Origin: Schlesneria sphaerica | GTDB lineage: Bacteria; Planctomycetota; Planctomycetia; Planctomycetales; Planctomycetaceae | Reading direction: 5' to 3' | NCBI RefSeq assembly: GCF_044336245.1 | Contig: NZ_CP172346.1 | Span: 1,364,001 to 1,428,000, forward strand | Length of the DNA stretch: 64,000 bases | Shown here: one piece after another, positions 8,624 through 17,870 of the stretch | Numbering within the stretch: the stretch's first letter is position 1 | Layout: every line of letters starts with the position of its first letter | Made by a program: the position numbers and the translations under genes | Notes under the pieces: model-generated | What the model was told of the DNA's origin: nothing | Databases searched by the model: none | What the model saw: the letters and a program-made list of their open reading frames with translations, nothing else

Positions 8624-10786
8624 ATGTTTGTGAAAGTGATCTGGTCAACCGTTTGTATCGCCGCCTGGGTTCTGGCGATCCCGTTTGCCGAAGCCGCGGA
8701 CCCCGTGCTCATTGCCGATTTCGAAGGTGCCGACTACGGCAATTGGAAAGTGACCGGAACCGCGTTCGGGGCCGGTCCGGCGCAGGGGGCGCTGGCTGGC
8801 CAGATGTTCGTCGACGGCTTCTCAGGAAAAGGGCTCGTCAATTCGTTCACCGGTGGAGACAACGCGACGGGGGAACTGGTTTCTCCTCCATTTAAGATTG
8901 AACGGAATTTCGTCACGTTCCTGATTGGTGGCGGTGGCTGGGAAGACGAAACCTGTATCAACCTGCAGGTTGACGGAAAGGTCGTCAGGACCGCCACCGG
9001 CCCCAATACACAGGGGGGCGGAACGGAACGCCTGGAGCCGGCAGCCTGGGACGTTCGCCCGTTTCTGGGGAAAGAGGCCGTCATCGCCATCATCGACCGA
9101 CGCCAGGGGGGATGGGGACATATTAACGTGGATCAGATCGTGCTGACGGACGACCGCGGTACCGCTCCGTTGTTCAAGCCACCCGTTCCGCTCGTGCAGA
9201 ACGTCACTCGTGAACTTGTCGCCGAACATCAGTGGCTGCATTTCCCCGTCAAAACTGGAGCTCGATCACGCGTCGTCACTGTCAGTGTGGATGGAAAAGA
9301 GGTCCGTCGCTTCGATATTGAACTGGCTGATGCCGAACCACAGTGGTGGGCTCCGCTCGATATCAGTCCCTGGGCCGGTCGAAAGCTGACCATCACAGCC
9401 AATTTCCTGCCAGAAAATTCAAAGGGACTGGAGACTGCTAAACAGTCAGACACGCTGCTTGACGGAGAGAATCTGTATGCTGAACCGCTCCGTTCGCAGC
9501 TCCATTTTTCACCCCGTCGTGGCTGGATGAACGACCCGAACGGGCTGGTCTATTTCAATGGCGAATACCACCTCTTCTTCCAGCACAATCCGTACGGCTG
9601 GAATTGGGGAAATATGCACTGGGGCCACGCGACCAGTCGCGATCTAGTCCATTGGAAGGAACATGGCGAAGCCCTCTACCCGGATGACATGGGTCCGATG
9701 TTCAGCGGCAGCGCCGTCATCGACTGGAAGAATACCAGCGGCTTCGGCAAAGAGGGAAAACCACCGCTGGTCCTGATCTACACCGCCGCCGGTTCTCCGA
9801 CAGTGCAGTGCATCGCGTATAGCCTGGACGGACGAAAGTTCACGAAGTACGAAGGAAACCCGGTCGTCAAAGAATTCACGCCGGGCAACCGCGATCCGAA
9901 AGTCTTCTGGCATGAGCCGACGGGCCGCTGGGTCATGGTCCTTTACGTGGAACTACCGGGTAAGCTGCATACGGTTCACATCCTGACTTCCGCCAACCTC
10001 AAGGAATGGTCGCTGGAAAGCGTCGTGAAGGGGGGAACCGAAGGGGACACGTTCCTGTATGAGTGTCCGGACTTGTTTGAACTTCCCGTCGATGGCGATG
10101 CGACCCGGAAGAAATGGGTTCTGACGGCAGCGAACAGCGTCTATGCCGTTGGCGATTTTGACGGTCGAACGTTCGCGGCCGATTCGAGCCGCGTCAAAGA
10201 TGTACAGGGGATTGGTTTCTACGCCGCCCAGACGTTCAGCGATCTTCCCGGTGGCAAACGGATCCAGATCGCCTGGATGCAGGCCCCTTCACCGGGAATG
10301 TCATTCAATCATCTCCAGACACTTCCCTGCATCTTAAATCTGGTATCGACGCCGGACGGTCCGCGACTGTCGCGGACTCCGGTTCCAGAACTGGTGACGC
10401 TGCGCGATGGACCCAATCAGGCCGACAAACTTTCCACTTTCAGATCCGAGCTGATTGAACTCATTGCGGAATGGGAACCGAATGCGGCGGAAACGGTCGA
10501 GTTCCAGATTCGTGGTGCGAAAATTCAGTACGACGCCGGGAAGCAGGAAATTGTCGTGAATGGCCACCGCGCAGCAGCGCCGCTTGTCGGGGGCAAACAA
10601 CGCGTGCAGATCTTCACCGATCGGACCGCACTGGAAGTTTTCGCCAGTAACGGTGCCACCTACGTGCCGGTACCGTTTATCGCCAAGCAGGACGACCAGT
10701 CGGTATCGGTCCAGTCGAACGGCCAGCCAGCAAAGCTCAAGTCGCAGGAAGTCTATCGATTGAAATCCGCCTGGAGCGGAAAGTAG
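8624..10786 (+). CDS. Secreted glycoside hydrolase family 32 (fructan/sucrose hydrolase)
   Basis: A 720-residue GH32 enzyme that hydrolyses beta-fructosides such as levan, inulin or sucrose with retention. A signal peptide ends near AEA-ADP (residue about 25). An N-terminal beta domain starting DPVLIADFEG is typical of planctomycete and Bacteroidetes levanases. The five-bladed catalytic domain has WMNDPNG at 301-307 with nucleophile D304, RDP with transition-state residue D424, and ECP with acid/base E480. A C-terminal beta-sandwich follows. ATG 8624 has GAGGAG directly upstream; the longer open frame overlaps fbp. Downstream of fbp, it would release fructose for the hexose-phosphate pool. 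The exact substrate linkage cannot be read from sequence. Confidence 0.93.
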   Translation: MFVKVIWSTVCIAAWVLAIPFAEAADPVLIADFEGADYGNWKVTGTAFGAGPAQGALAGQMFVDGFSGKGLVNSFTGGDNATGELVSPPFKIERNFVTFLIGGGGWEDETCINLQVDGKVVRTATGPNTQGGGTERLEPAAWDVRPFLGKEAVIAIIDRRQGGWGHINVDQIVLTDDRGTAPLFKPPVPLVQNVTRELVAEHQWLHFPVKTGARSRVVTVSVDGKEVRRFDIELADAEPQWWAPLDISPWAGRKLTITANFLPENSKGLETAKQSDTLLDGENLYAEPLRSQLHFSPRRGWMNDPNGLVYFNGEYHLFFQHNPYGWNWGNMHWGHATSRDLVHWKEHGEALYPDDMGPMFSGSAVIDWKNTSGFGKEGKPPLVLIYTAAGSPTVQCIAYSLDGRKFTKYEGNPVVKEFTPGNRDPKVFWHEPTGRWVMVLYVELPGKLHTVHILTSANLKEWSLESVVKGGTEGDTFLYECPDLFELPVDGDATRKKWVLTAANSVYAVGDFDGRTFAADSSRVKDVQGIGFYAAQTFSDLPGGKRIQIAWMQAPSPGMSFNHLQTLPCILNLVSTPDGPRLSRTPVPELVTLRDGPNQADKLSTFRSELIELIAEWEPNAAETVEFQIRGAKIQYDAGKQEIVVNGHRAAAPLVGGKQRVQIFTDRTALEVFASNGATYVPVPFIAKQDDQSVSVQSNGQPAKLKSQEVYRLKSAWSGK

Positions 10787-11086
10787 TGCAAGGGTGAGGT
10801 CGGGGCCCAATCCGCGCCGAAACCGGTCCGGACCAGTCCAGACCAGTCCGGTGGCCACCGGGCCTTTGCCCCAGTTCCCCGATCGAGCTATCCCCCTGGA
10901 CCTGCATCGTCCCCCCGGGTCGACCTTCCGCTCGCCGAAACGGCCGTGGACACGGCCGACAGGAAAGGATGCAGGCAATGACCAGGGGGTTGTGCAAGGC
11001 CCGAAATCCGCTGGGAAGGCACCGTTGCTTTTGTGGTGGACGGGAAAAGTTCTTTTTGCGGAAGATCCTTGGGATACGGAAATCCA
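10787..11086. other. GC-rich spacer after the GH32 gene
   Basis: About 300 bp. It contains a tandem copy of ACCAGTCC (around 10832-10848) and two short dyads, CCGGTCCGG-like and GGTGGCCACC, that could form a structured 3' end for the GH32 transcript. There is no T-run and no supported gene. Confidence 0.4.
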
Positions 11087-11848
11087 ATGACCAGTTTACT
11101 CGACCTGCCGGCCGTGAGCGGATGCTACCTCTTTCCTCAAAGTCGCACGGTCCGCAAAGCGTGGATGGTTCCCGTCGATGGAGCGGAACTCGCCTGTGTT
11201 CACCATGTCATCGACCCGGCGCGACTGACGCTGATTCATTTCCATGGCAATGGAGAAGCCGTGGCCGACTATGTCCCCTGGATGGCGGAAGAACTCGCAG
11301 CACAGGGACTGAACTCGCTGTTTGTTGAGTACCGCGGCTACGGAGCCTCCACCGGTGAAGCACAGCTTGTCGCCATGCTCGGTGACGGCGAAGCGGTGAT
11401 GAAAGCGGCGGGACTGACTCCTGAACGAGTCATCGCCTTCGGGCGGTCAATCGGCTCGCTGTACGCGATCGAACTTGTCCATCGGCAACCGACCACGGCG
11501 GGGTTGATCCTGGAAAGCGGAATTGCCGAACCGGCCGAACGGTTTCTCAAATACGCCGACCTCAGGGGGACGGAGTTGACGCCTCAGGATGTGATGGACG
11601 AAGCCCGACGCCGCTTTCATCACCGACAAAAGCTGTCAGGGTATCGAGGCCCGGCGTTGCTTTTGCACACCGTCAACGACGGAATGGTCGAAATTTCCCA
11701 TGCGGAACGCAACCTGGAATGGCTGGCAGGCGATCAGAAAAAGCTGATTCGATTTTCCGCAGGGGACCATAACCGGATCATGGAATGCAACGCACAAGCT
11801 TACTTTGATGAAATCGGTGAGTTTGTGAAATTGCTGGAAATCGGATAA
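11087..11848 (+). CDS. Alpha/beta hydrolase (BAAT/ABHD-like)
   Basis: A 253-residue alpha/beta hydrolase. The nucleophile elbow GRSIG places S121. The acid is probably D198 in VNDGMVE and the catalytic His is H228 in GDHNR. HFHGNGE at 51-57 is the oxyanion-hole region. The family includes esterases, thioesterases and peptidases such as the ABHD13/17 group, with which YRGYGASTGE is shared. The substrate is unknown. There is no signal peptide, so it is likely cytoplasmic. The frame extends back to 11033, but ATG 11087 (MTSLLDLP) gives the natural N-terminus. Confidence 0.88.
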   Translation: MTSLLDLPAVSGCYLFPQSRTVRKAWMVPVDGAELACVHHVIDPARLTLIHFHGNGEAVADYVPWMAEELAAQGLNSLFVEYRGYGASTGEAQLVAMLGDGEAVMKAAGLTPERVIAFGRSIGSLYAIELVHRQPTTAGLILESGIAEPAERFLKYADLRGTELTPQDVMDEARRRFHHRQKLSGYRGPALLLHTVNDGMVEISHAERNLEWLAGDQKKLIRFSAGDHNRIMECNAQAYFDEIGEFVKLLEIG

Positions 11849-11964
11849 CAGTGATGGACCACGAGACACAGTGACTTGATCCTGCGGCGTGATGCAGAGT
11901 CTTGATTCACCGTCGTTCGAGTCCCCCTCGGGCTCAGTAAGTTGGGTGTCAGAAGGACCGGAAA

Positions 11965-14001
11965 ATGTCACGATTCTGTTGCCTGTCGCCATGGATGTTG
12001 TGCCTTGGAGTTTTCATCAACGTCGCCGGGGGTGAGGATCGCGTTGCTCTGCCGGGAGCCGGGCTGACGATCCCTGCTTTCAGCCTGACCGATCTCAGCG
12101 GAAATGCCGTCAAAGTCTCTCCGCGAGAGAAGGCCCGGCTGACGGTCGTCTGTTTCCTCGGAACGGAATGCCCGCTCGCACGACTCTACGCACCACGTCT
12201 CAGTCAGTTGGAGAAAGAGTTCTCGGCGCAGAAAGAGGCCGATCGGCCGCTGGTCCGCTTCATCGGGGTCAACAGCAATTCGCAGGACTCTCAGGAAGAA
12301 GTCTCCGCCTTCGCGAAGGAATACGGAGTCACCTTTCCGCTGTTCAAAGATCCGCTCAATCAAGTGGCCGATCTGTTCGGTGCAAAGCACATGGCGGAAG
12401 TGTTCGTCCTCGACGAGGATTTCGCTGTTCGCTATCGGGGGCGGATCGACGATCAGTACCAGCCGGGCGTTTCCCGTGGGCAACCGACACGGCAGGATCT
12501 GCGTGTCGCCATTGAAGAACTACGGGACCGAAAACCCGTAAGTGTCCCCCAAACCGAAACGACGGGCTGCCTGATTGGGCGCGTGAAGATTCCGAAGTCC
12601 CCTTCGCCAGACCAACCCGTGGTGACTTACTGCCGGGAAATTACCCGCATCCTCAACCAGCATTGCGTCGAATGCCACAGGCCCGGCGAGATTGCCCCGT
12701 TCTCGCTGACCGACTTTGAAGAGGTCAAAGGGTGGGGCGAGACAATTCTCGAGACGATCGCTGCCGGCAGGATGCCGCCGTGGAATGCCAATCCGGAATA
12801 CGGGCACTTCCGCAATTCACGCTTGATGCCGGAATCAGATCAGAAACGGATTCGGGAGTGGGTGGAAGCCGGAATGCCTTACGGCGATGAGTCACAGCTT
12901 CCCCCGCCTGCGGAATTTCGTGACGGATGGCAACTGTCGCGGGAACCGGACCTCGTGCTGAAAATGCGGGACAAGCCATTTAAGGTCCCGGCCATTGGAA
13001 CGGTCGAGTATCAATACTTCGTAGTCGATCCGCATTTTGAAGAGGACCGCTGGGTCTCGGGGGCGCAGGTCATTCCCGGCAACCGACCGACAGTCCATCA
13101 CTGTATTGTCTTCGTGCGACCACCCGATGGGATCGACGTACGAGGCGTGGGATACGTAACCGGGTACGTCCCGGGGCAGCGCAGCTTTACCATGGCACCG
13201 GGATACGCCCGCCGTGTTCCCGCCGGGTCCAAACTTGTCTTCCAGATGCATTACACCCCCAACGGAGCTCCGCAGGAAGACCTGACTCAGATCGGATTGA
13301 CATTCATTCCCGAGTCGGAAGTGACCCACGAGGTTTTCACCTTGCTGGGGATCGATCAGGAGTTCGAGATTCCGCCTCATGCGGCCGACTTTGCAGTTCA
13401 TTCCAGCGTTAGCTGGTTCCCTAAACGGGCTGAGCTGCTCGCGATCGTCCCGCACATGCACGTCCGGGGAAAAGCAATTCAGGTGGCAGGTCGACGCGGG
13501 GACTCCGTCCAGACCCTGCTGGATGTCCCGCGCTACGACTTCAACTGGCAGCATGTCTATGAACTGACCACGCCCCTGAAGCTGGATCAACTCGACGAAT
13601 TGATGTTTACGGCCCACTTCGACAATTCAGCGGGGAACCCCGCGAATCCGGATCCCTCACAGACCGTAACGTGGGGAGACCAAACGTGGGAAGAAATGGC
13701 AGTGACCTTCTTCGAAGTCTCTGAGCCACGGGATTCTCAACAGGAGAGCGAGCCTCAGGCGAGCAAGCGGAAGCTGATCGTCAAATCTGCATCGGAGAAA
13801 GTCAACACGCAATCGGTGGAACAATTTGTGACCGATTTCTTCAAGCGGTTCGACAAAAATCAGGACGGTGTCGTTGAGAAACACGAAACTCCGCTCGGCT
13901 TCCGCAGGTACGCGTTCTACCAGTATGACAGCGACGCCGACGGAAAACTGAGTCGTGAAGAGATTCGGTCAGCAGCAGAACGGGGCCGGCCTCAACGATA
14001 G
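11965..14001 (+). CDS. Redoxin / heme c / copper type II monooxygenase-like / EF-hand fusion protein
   Basis: A 678-residue exported multidomain protein. After a hydrophobic N-terminus (1-21) comes a redoxin domain (about 28-185) with a single active-site Cys in GTECPLA, so not a CXXC thioredoxin. A short heme c domain has CVECH at 234-238 and a possible axial Met in GRMPPW (M270). From about 345 to 590 the chain resembles peptidylglycine monooxygenase: HH at 378-379 and H429 match copper site A, and HMH at 497-499 matches copper site B. The C-terminus has two EF-hand loops, DKNQDG and DSDADG. The start has AAGGA upstream. The arrangement suggests periplasmic copper redox chemistry with electrons passing through the heme; the substrate is unknown. 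The RND-like gene follows after 23 bp. Confidence 0.85.
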   Translation: MSRFCCLSPWMLCLGVFINVAGGEDRVALPGAGLTIPAFSLTDLSGNAVKVSPREKARLTVVCFLGTECPLARLYAPRLSQLEKEFSAQKEADRPLVRFIGVNSNSQDSQEEVSAFAKEYGVTFPLFKDPLNQVADLFGAKHMAEVFVLDEDFAVRYRGRIDDQYQPGVSRGQPTRQDLRVAIEELRDRKPVSVPQTETTGCLIGRVKIPKSPSPDQPVVTYCREITRILNQHCVECHRPGEIAPFSLTDFEEVKGWGETILETIAAGRMPPWNANPEYGHFRNSRLMPESDQKRIREWVEAGMPYGDESQLPPPAEFRDGWQLSREPDLVLKMRDKPFKVPAIGTVEYQYFVVDPHFEEDRWVSGAQVIPGNRPTVHHCIVFVRPPDGIDVRGVGYVTGYVPGQRSFTMAPGYARRVPAGSKLVFQMHYTPNGAPQEDLTQIGLTFIPESEVTHEVFTLLGIDQEFEIPPHAADFAVHSSVSWFPKRAELLAIVPHMHVRGKAIQVAGRRGDSVQTLLDVPRYDFNWQHVYELTTPLKLDQLDELMFTAHFDNSAGNPANPDPSQTVTWGDQTWEEMAVTFFEVSEPRDSQQESEPQASKRKLIVKSASEKVNTQSVEQFVTDFFKRFDKNQDGVVEKHETPLGFRRYAFYQYDSDADGKLSREEIRSAAERGRPQR

Positions 14002-14024
14002 AGCACACGGAACGAGGGTCTGGA

Positions 14025-16388
14025 TTGTCAATTTCGCATAGCTTCGGACGCTCGACCGCCTGGATCGTCGATCGCCCCATCTGGGCCGTACTGATCCTGG
14101 TCCTGATCACTTCCGTCGCCACGGTGGGCTACATCGACCCTGACCTTGTCAGGAATCTATTCCTGCCGAAGCCCGTCGTAAACGAAGCGCCAGCCGCCGC
14201 CCCGGCGGCACCGACCGAGCAACCGGTTGTGAAACCCCGTCCGCAGGTCGAAGCACTGGATCTCACCCGATCCGATGCGATCCTGGTCATTGAGTCTGAT
14301 TCGATCTTCACACCCGCGGGCGCTCAGGCCCTGCGTCACATGGTCCAGTCACTCGAGTCACTTCCGTACGTCTGGAAGGTGCTGTGGATGGACCGGGTTC
14401 CGGTGCTCAATATCTTCGGTCTGCGCGAACCCCTTTTTCCCCACTCACAGGCCTCACCCGCCCGGTTTGCCGCTGCCCGTGAGCACGCTTTGGCGAATCC
14501 CCTGGTGAAAGGGCAGTTGCTGTCGCCAGACGGTCGAACATTGATTGTGCTCGTCAATTTTGACTGGCTTTACATCACGAGCGACGATGACTGCACGGTC
14601 AACCTCAGGCGGGCCGCCGAACAGGCGTTGGCGGAATTTCCGGAAGTCAAATTCACAGTGGCGGTGACGGGACAGGTACCACTCCGGCTGACGATGGAGC
14701 AGACCCATGAAAAGAATAACATCAAGTTTCGCGTGATTGGCTACGGCGTGGTTCTGGTCATGGCGGCGATCCTCTTCCGCGGAATTGTCTCGGTCGTCAT
14801 TGTGTCGCTGGGCCCCGTCCTGGGGATCTACTGGACCGTCGGGTTTCTCAATTTCTTCAACGTGCAGGACAATCCCTTCAACGACGTTGTATTGCCAGTG
14901 ATGCTCAGCCTGATCGGCCTGGCAGACGGCGTGCATCTGATGGTGCAGATTCGGCGATTCCATGCGGCGGGAATGAGTGAACGAGTCGCGGCAAAAGCGG
15001 GTCTGCAGGAAGTCGGGCTGGCCTGCTTTCTGACTGCCATCACCACCAGCATCGGCTTCTGGTCCCTCTCGCTGGCTCAACACGTGGTCGTTCGGGAATT
15101 CGGCTGGAGCTGCGTCCTCGGGGTGGTCCTGACGGTCATCGCGATTCTGCTTGTCATTCCCCTGGCCTACTTCTCAAGGACAGCTCAGTTTTTCCGCCGC
15201 GTGTTCGGCCACCGGATCATGGGAATCCGTCTGGAACCTGTGGAGCACAACGAAGGCTTCGTCGAAAAGCACCTGCATCGGGTGACCGGAATCGTCGACT
15301 GGGTGCTGAAGCGGCCGAAGCCGATTGCGTGGATGGGCATCGCCGTGACACTCATCTGTGCTGCAATTGCTTCTCAGTTGCGGCCCGACGAGCGGCGGTC
15401 AAGCTTCCTTCCGGAACGAGCCGAAGCGACGAAGGCCCTGCATCAGATGGATCGTGCCTTGGGAGGACTGGAATTTTCCGAAGTGAGGATTCGCTGGTCG
15501 GCAAACATTCCCTCGGATTCGCCTGAGGTCCTGAAGGTGATCGTCGCAGTCGACGACCTGCTCAAATCCGAGCCATTGATCGGCACGCCGATTTCGATTC
15601 GCAGCCTGCTCGATGCACTGCCCGGCGACAGCCCCACGGAAGAACGTGCCTCAATGATCGAGCTGCTGCCTGCACCGCTCAAGCGGGCGTTTTACAAGCC
15701 GGAAGACCTGTCCGCGACGGTCACCTTTCGAGTTCAGGACATTGGAATCGCTCAGTACAGCACGGTTTTCGAGCGAATCGAGAGTCGCCTCGCGCAGATC
15801 ATGAGCGAACATCCTGATTTCCACCTGCATCTGGCCGGGCCAGCAATTCACCGCTGGCGTGATCTTTACCGTATTGCACTGGATCTGGGCTCCAGCCTGG
15901 GCAGCGAAACCTTCATTATCATCTGCGTGCTGGGACTGGTCTTCAGGTCCGTCCGCATCGGACTGATTGCCATGATTCCCAACATCTTTCCGCTCGTGAT
16001 CTGCGCCACGTGGATGGTCTTTACAGGCCAGCCACTGGAAATCGTCACCGTCTGCTGCTTTACCATTTGTCTGGGAATCGCCGTCGATGACACGATTCAT
16101 TTTCTGACACGGTTCCAGGAAGAACTGCCCCGGTCGAGTTCCCGCAATCAGGCGATCAGGGCATCTTTCGAAGCGGTAGGGACTTCGATGCTGATGACGA
16201 CCATGGTGCTGGTCGCCGGTTTTGCCACGGTCACATTCAGCGACATGCGAGATCAGCGGATCTTCGCCAGCATGGGGGTGATGACCATGCTGACGGCGAT
16301 GATCGGCGATCTGATCGTGCTGCCGGCAATCCTCTCGCTTTACGCGGAACCCGCGAAGGGTGAGATCGCGCAGTCAGACAAGACGTGA
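14025..16388 (+). CDS. RND/MMPL-family transporter
   Basis: A 787-residue integral membrane protein with the duplicated RND layout. One transmembrane helix near 20-38 is followed by a large extracytoplasmic loop, a bundle of about five helices (around 240-390), a second loop, and a second bundle (around 620-780). The paired motifs GLADGVHLM and GIAVDDTIHFL in the two halves are the conserved TM4-type acidic segments used for proton coupling. A Pro/Ala-rich linker lies near 50-70. The start is TTG at 14025 behind GAGGG. It lacks an adaptor or outer-membrane partner nearby, so it belongs to the MMPL/HpnN-like lipid-exporting branch rather than to tripartite drug efflux (inference). Its closeness to the heme-copper gene suggests one transcript. 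Confidence 0.88.
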   Translation: MSISHSFGRSTAWIVDRPIWAVLILVLITSVATVGYIDPDLVRNLFLPKPVVNEAPAAAPAAPTEQPVVKPRPQVEALDLTRSDAILVIESDSIFTPAGAQALRHMVQSLESLPYVWKVLWMDRVPVLNIFGLREPLFPHSQASPARFAAAREHALANPLVKGQLLSPDGRTLIVLVNFDWLYITSDDDCTVNLRRAAEQALAEFPEVKFTVAVTGQVPLRLTMEQTHEKNNIKFRVIGYGVVLVMAAILFRGIVSVVIVSLGPVLGIYWTVGFLNFFNVQDNPFNDVVLPVMLSLIGLADGVHLMVQIRRFHAAGMSERVAAKAGLQEVGLACFLTAITTSIGFWSLSLAQHVVVREFGWSCVLGVVLTVIAILLVIPLAYFSRTAQFFRRVFGHRIMGIRLEPVEHNEGFVEKHLHRVTGIVDWVLKRPKPIAWMGIAVTLICAAIASQLRPDERRSSFLPERAEATKALHQMDRALGGLEFSEVRIRWSANIPSDSPEVLKVIVAVDDLLKSEPLIGTPISIRSLLDALPGDSPTEERASMIELLPAPLKRAFYKPEDLSATVTFRVQDIGIAQYSTVFERIESRLAQIMSEHPDFHLHLAGPAIHRWRDLYRIALDLGSSLGSETFIIICVLGLVFRSVRIGLIAMIPNIFPLVICATWMVFTGQPLEIVTVCCFTICLGIAVDDTIHFLTRFQEELPRSSSRNQAIRASFEAVGTSMLMTTMVLVAGFATVTFSDMRDQRIFASMGVMTMLTAMIGDLIVLPAILSLYAEPAKGEIAQSDKT

Positions 16389-16799
16389 TTGACACCCGAT
16401 TCGAAAGCGGAACCGAGGTGGCGGAAACCAGGATCTGAAGAGACGTCTTGATGGAGGTCGTACGAAACATTCGTGGATTCGCTGAAATAGAGCCCCCGTA
16501 CCTGATTCGCTGCACTACTGATTTGCGGGCCGAAAAAACACAGAACCGGTCGCGGGCTGGAACTTGATCGACGCATTTGTGAATCGCGAGAGATGCCGTT
16601 AAGTTGCCGTGTGCCCTTCTTCGAGGAACAAGCGCCTGGCGAGGGTCGAAATGCCCGTAGCGTGGCCAGGCTTCCTCGTAAGTTTTCGAGCTATTTCGAG
16701 TCCGTGACGGGATACACAGTCAGAACTTCCGCATTCAAAATGCGTCAGTCTCTGCGTGGATAAAGTGAAGCGGAACTCAGTAAAGGAAATCGTTGTCTC
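16389..16799. other. Intergenic region without recognised features
   Basis: About 411 bp between the RND-like gene and the exonuclease gene. The open frame on the opposite strand (16599-16997) overlaps the exonuclease start and has no ribosome-binding site. I see no repeat, hairpin with T-run, or RNA gene. Confidence 0.5.
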
Positions 16800-17870
16800 A
16801 TGTCGCGTGAGCCGTTGTTCAAAATCAGTGATGCAGGACTCTTTTGCCCACGTGGGGCGTTCTACATCGATCCGTGGGCCCCTGTCGCGACTGCGGTCAT
16901 CACTCACGCGCATGCCGATCACGCTGTCCGAGGATCGAAGCGCTATGTCACGGCGGAATCGGGCCGACTGATCCTCTGGTCTCGCATGGGACAGCATGCC
17001 CGCATTGAAGGATTGGCGTTCGGCGAATCAATCGATCTCAACGGAGTGAAAGTTTCGCTTCATCCCGCCGGACACATCCTCGGTTCGGCTCAAGTCCGGG
17101 CCGAGTACAAAGGCGAAGTCTGGGTGATCTCTGGTGACTACAAGGTGGCACCGGATGCGACGTGTGCTGCATTTGAACCGATCCGCTGCCATACGTTCGT
17201 CACTGAGTCGACCTTCGCCCGCCCCATCTTTCAATGGGAACCCCAAGAGGCGACGTTCGACAAGATTCATGCGTGGTGGAAAGCGAATCAGGAGCAGGGC
17301 GTCGCCAGTTTTCTCTTCGGCTACGCCTTGGGCAAATCGCAACGGCTGCTGGCCGGACTCGACTTGTCGATTGGTCCCGTCTTCGCACATCGGGACATCG
17401 AATCCGTGAACGTCCTTTACCGACAAAGCGGAATCCCCCTTCCCGCCGTGAGAACCCCCAATGCAGGCATGACGCTTGATGAATGGAATCGATCGTTGAT
17501 TCTGCAGCCACCGGCCGCTCGCTGGACACAGGGATTTCCGCATCTCGGGAATTTCAACACGGGGTTCGCATCGGGCTGGATGACACTGCCCGATGGTCAC
17601 CGTGTCCGACGCGTTCATCAAGGGTTTCCTCTGTCCGACCATGCGGACCATGCCGAACTGCTTTCGGCGATTGCGGCGACGGGTGCCGAGCGGGTCATGG
17701 TGACCCATGGCTACATTGATGAGTTCGTCACGGAACTCAAATCCCGGGGCTACGAAGCCTTGCCAATGCGGACCCCGCGCTGTCGGAAACCGCCCAGAAT
17801 TCCGGGTGACCAAGCCGCAGAGGGGGGTCGCACAGACCGACCCGTTTCCACGGAAGTCCTCGAGGTCTAA
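16800..17870 (+). CDS. Ligase-associated-type DNA exonuclease (metallo-beta-lactamase/beta-CASP-like)
   Basis: A 356-residue metallo-beta-lactamase-fold protein of the ligase-associated exonuclease group (COG1236-like). The metal motif HAHADH is at 36-41, PAGHILGSAQV supplies the next ligand region, GDYK the Asp, and a late FPLSDHAD and VMVTHGY complete the nuclease site. Family knowledge: homologues usually sit with an ATP-dependent DNA ligase and a Lhr-like helicase in a repair operon and act as DNA processing nucleases. Here neither partner is adjacent, so this copy is separated. The ATG has AAAGGAA upstream. The last 40 or so residues are basic and proline-rich and look unconserved. Confidence 0.87.
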   Translation: MSREPLFKISDAGLFCPRGAFYIDPWAPVATAVITHAHADHAVRGSKRYVTAESGRLILWSRMGQHARIEGLAFGESIDLNGVKVSLHPAGHILGSAQVRAEYKGEVWVISGDYKVAPDATCAAFEPIRCHTFVTESTFARPIFQWEPQEATFDKIHAWWKANQEQGVASFLFGYALGKSQRLLAGLDLSIGPVFAHRDIESVNVLYRQSGIPLPAVRTPNAGMTLDEWNRSLILQPPAARWTQGFPHLGNFNTGFASGWMTLPDGHRVRRVHQGFPLSDHADHAELLSAIAATGAERVMVTHGYIDEFVTELKSRGYEALPMRTPRCRKPPRIPGDQAAEGGRTDRPVSTEVLEV

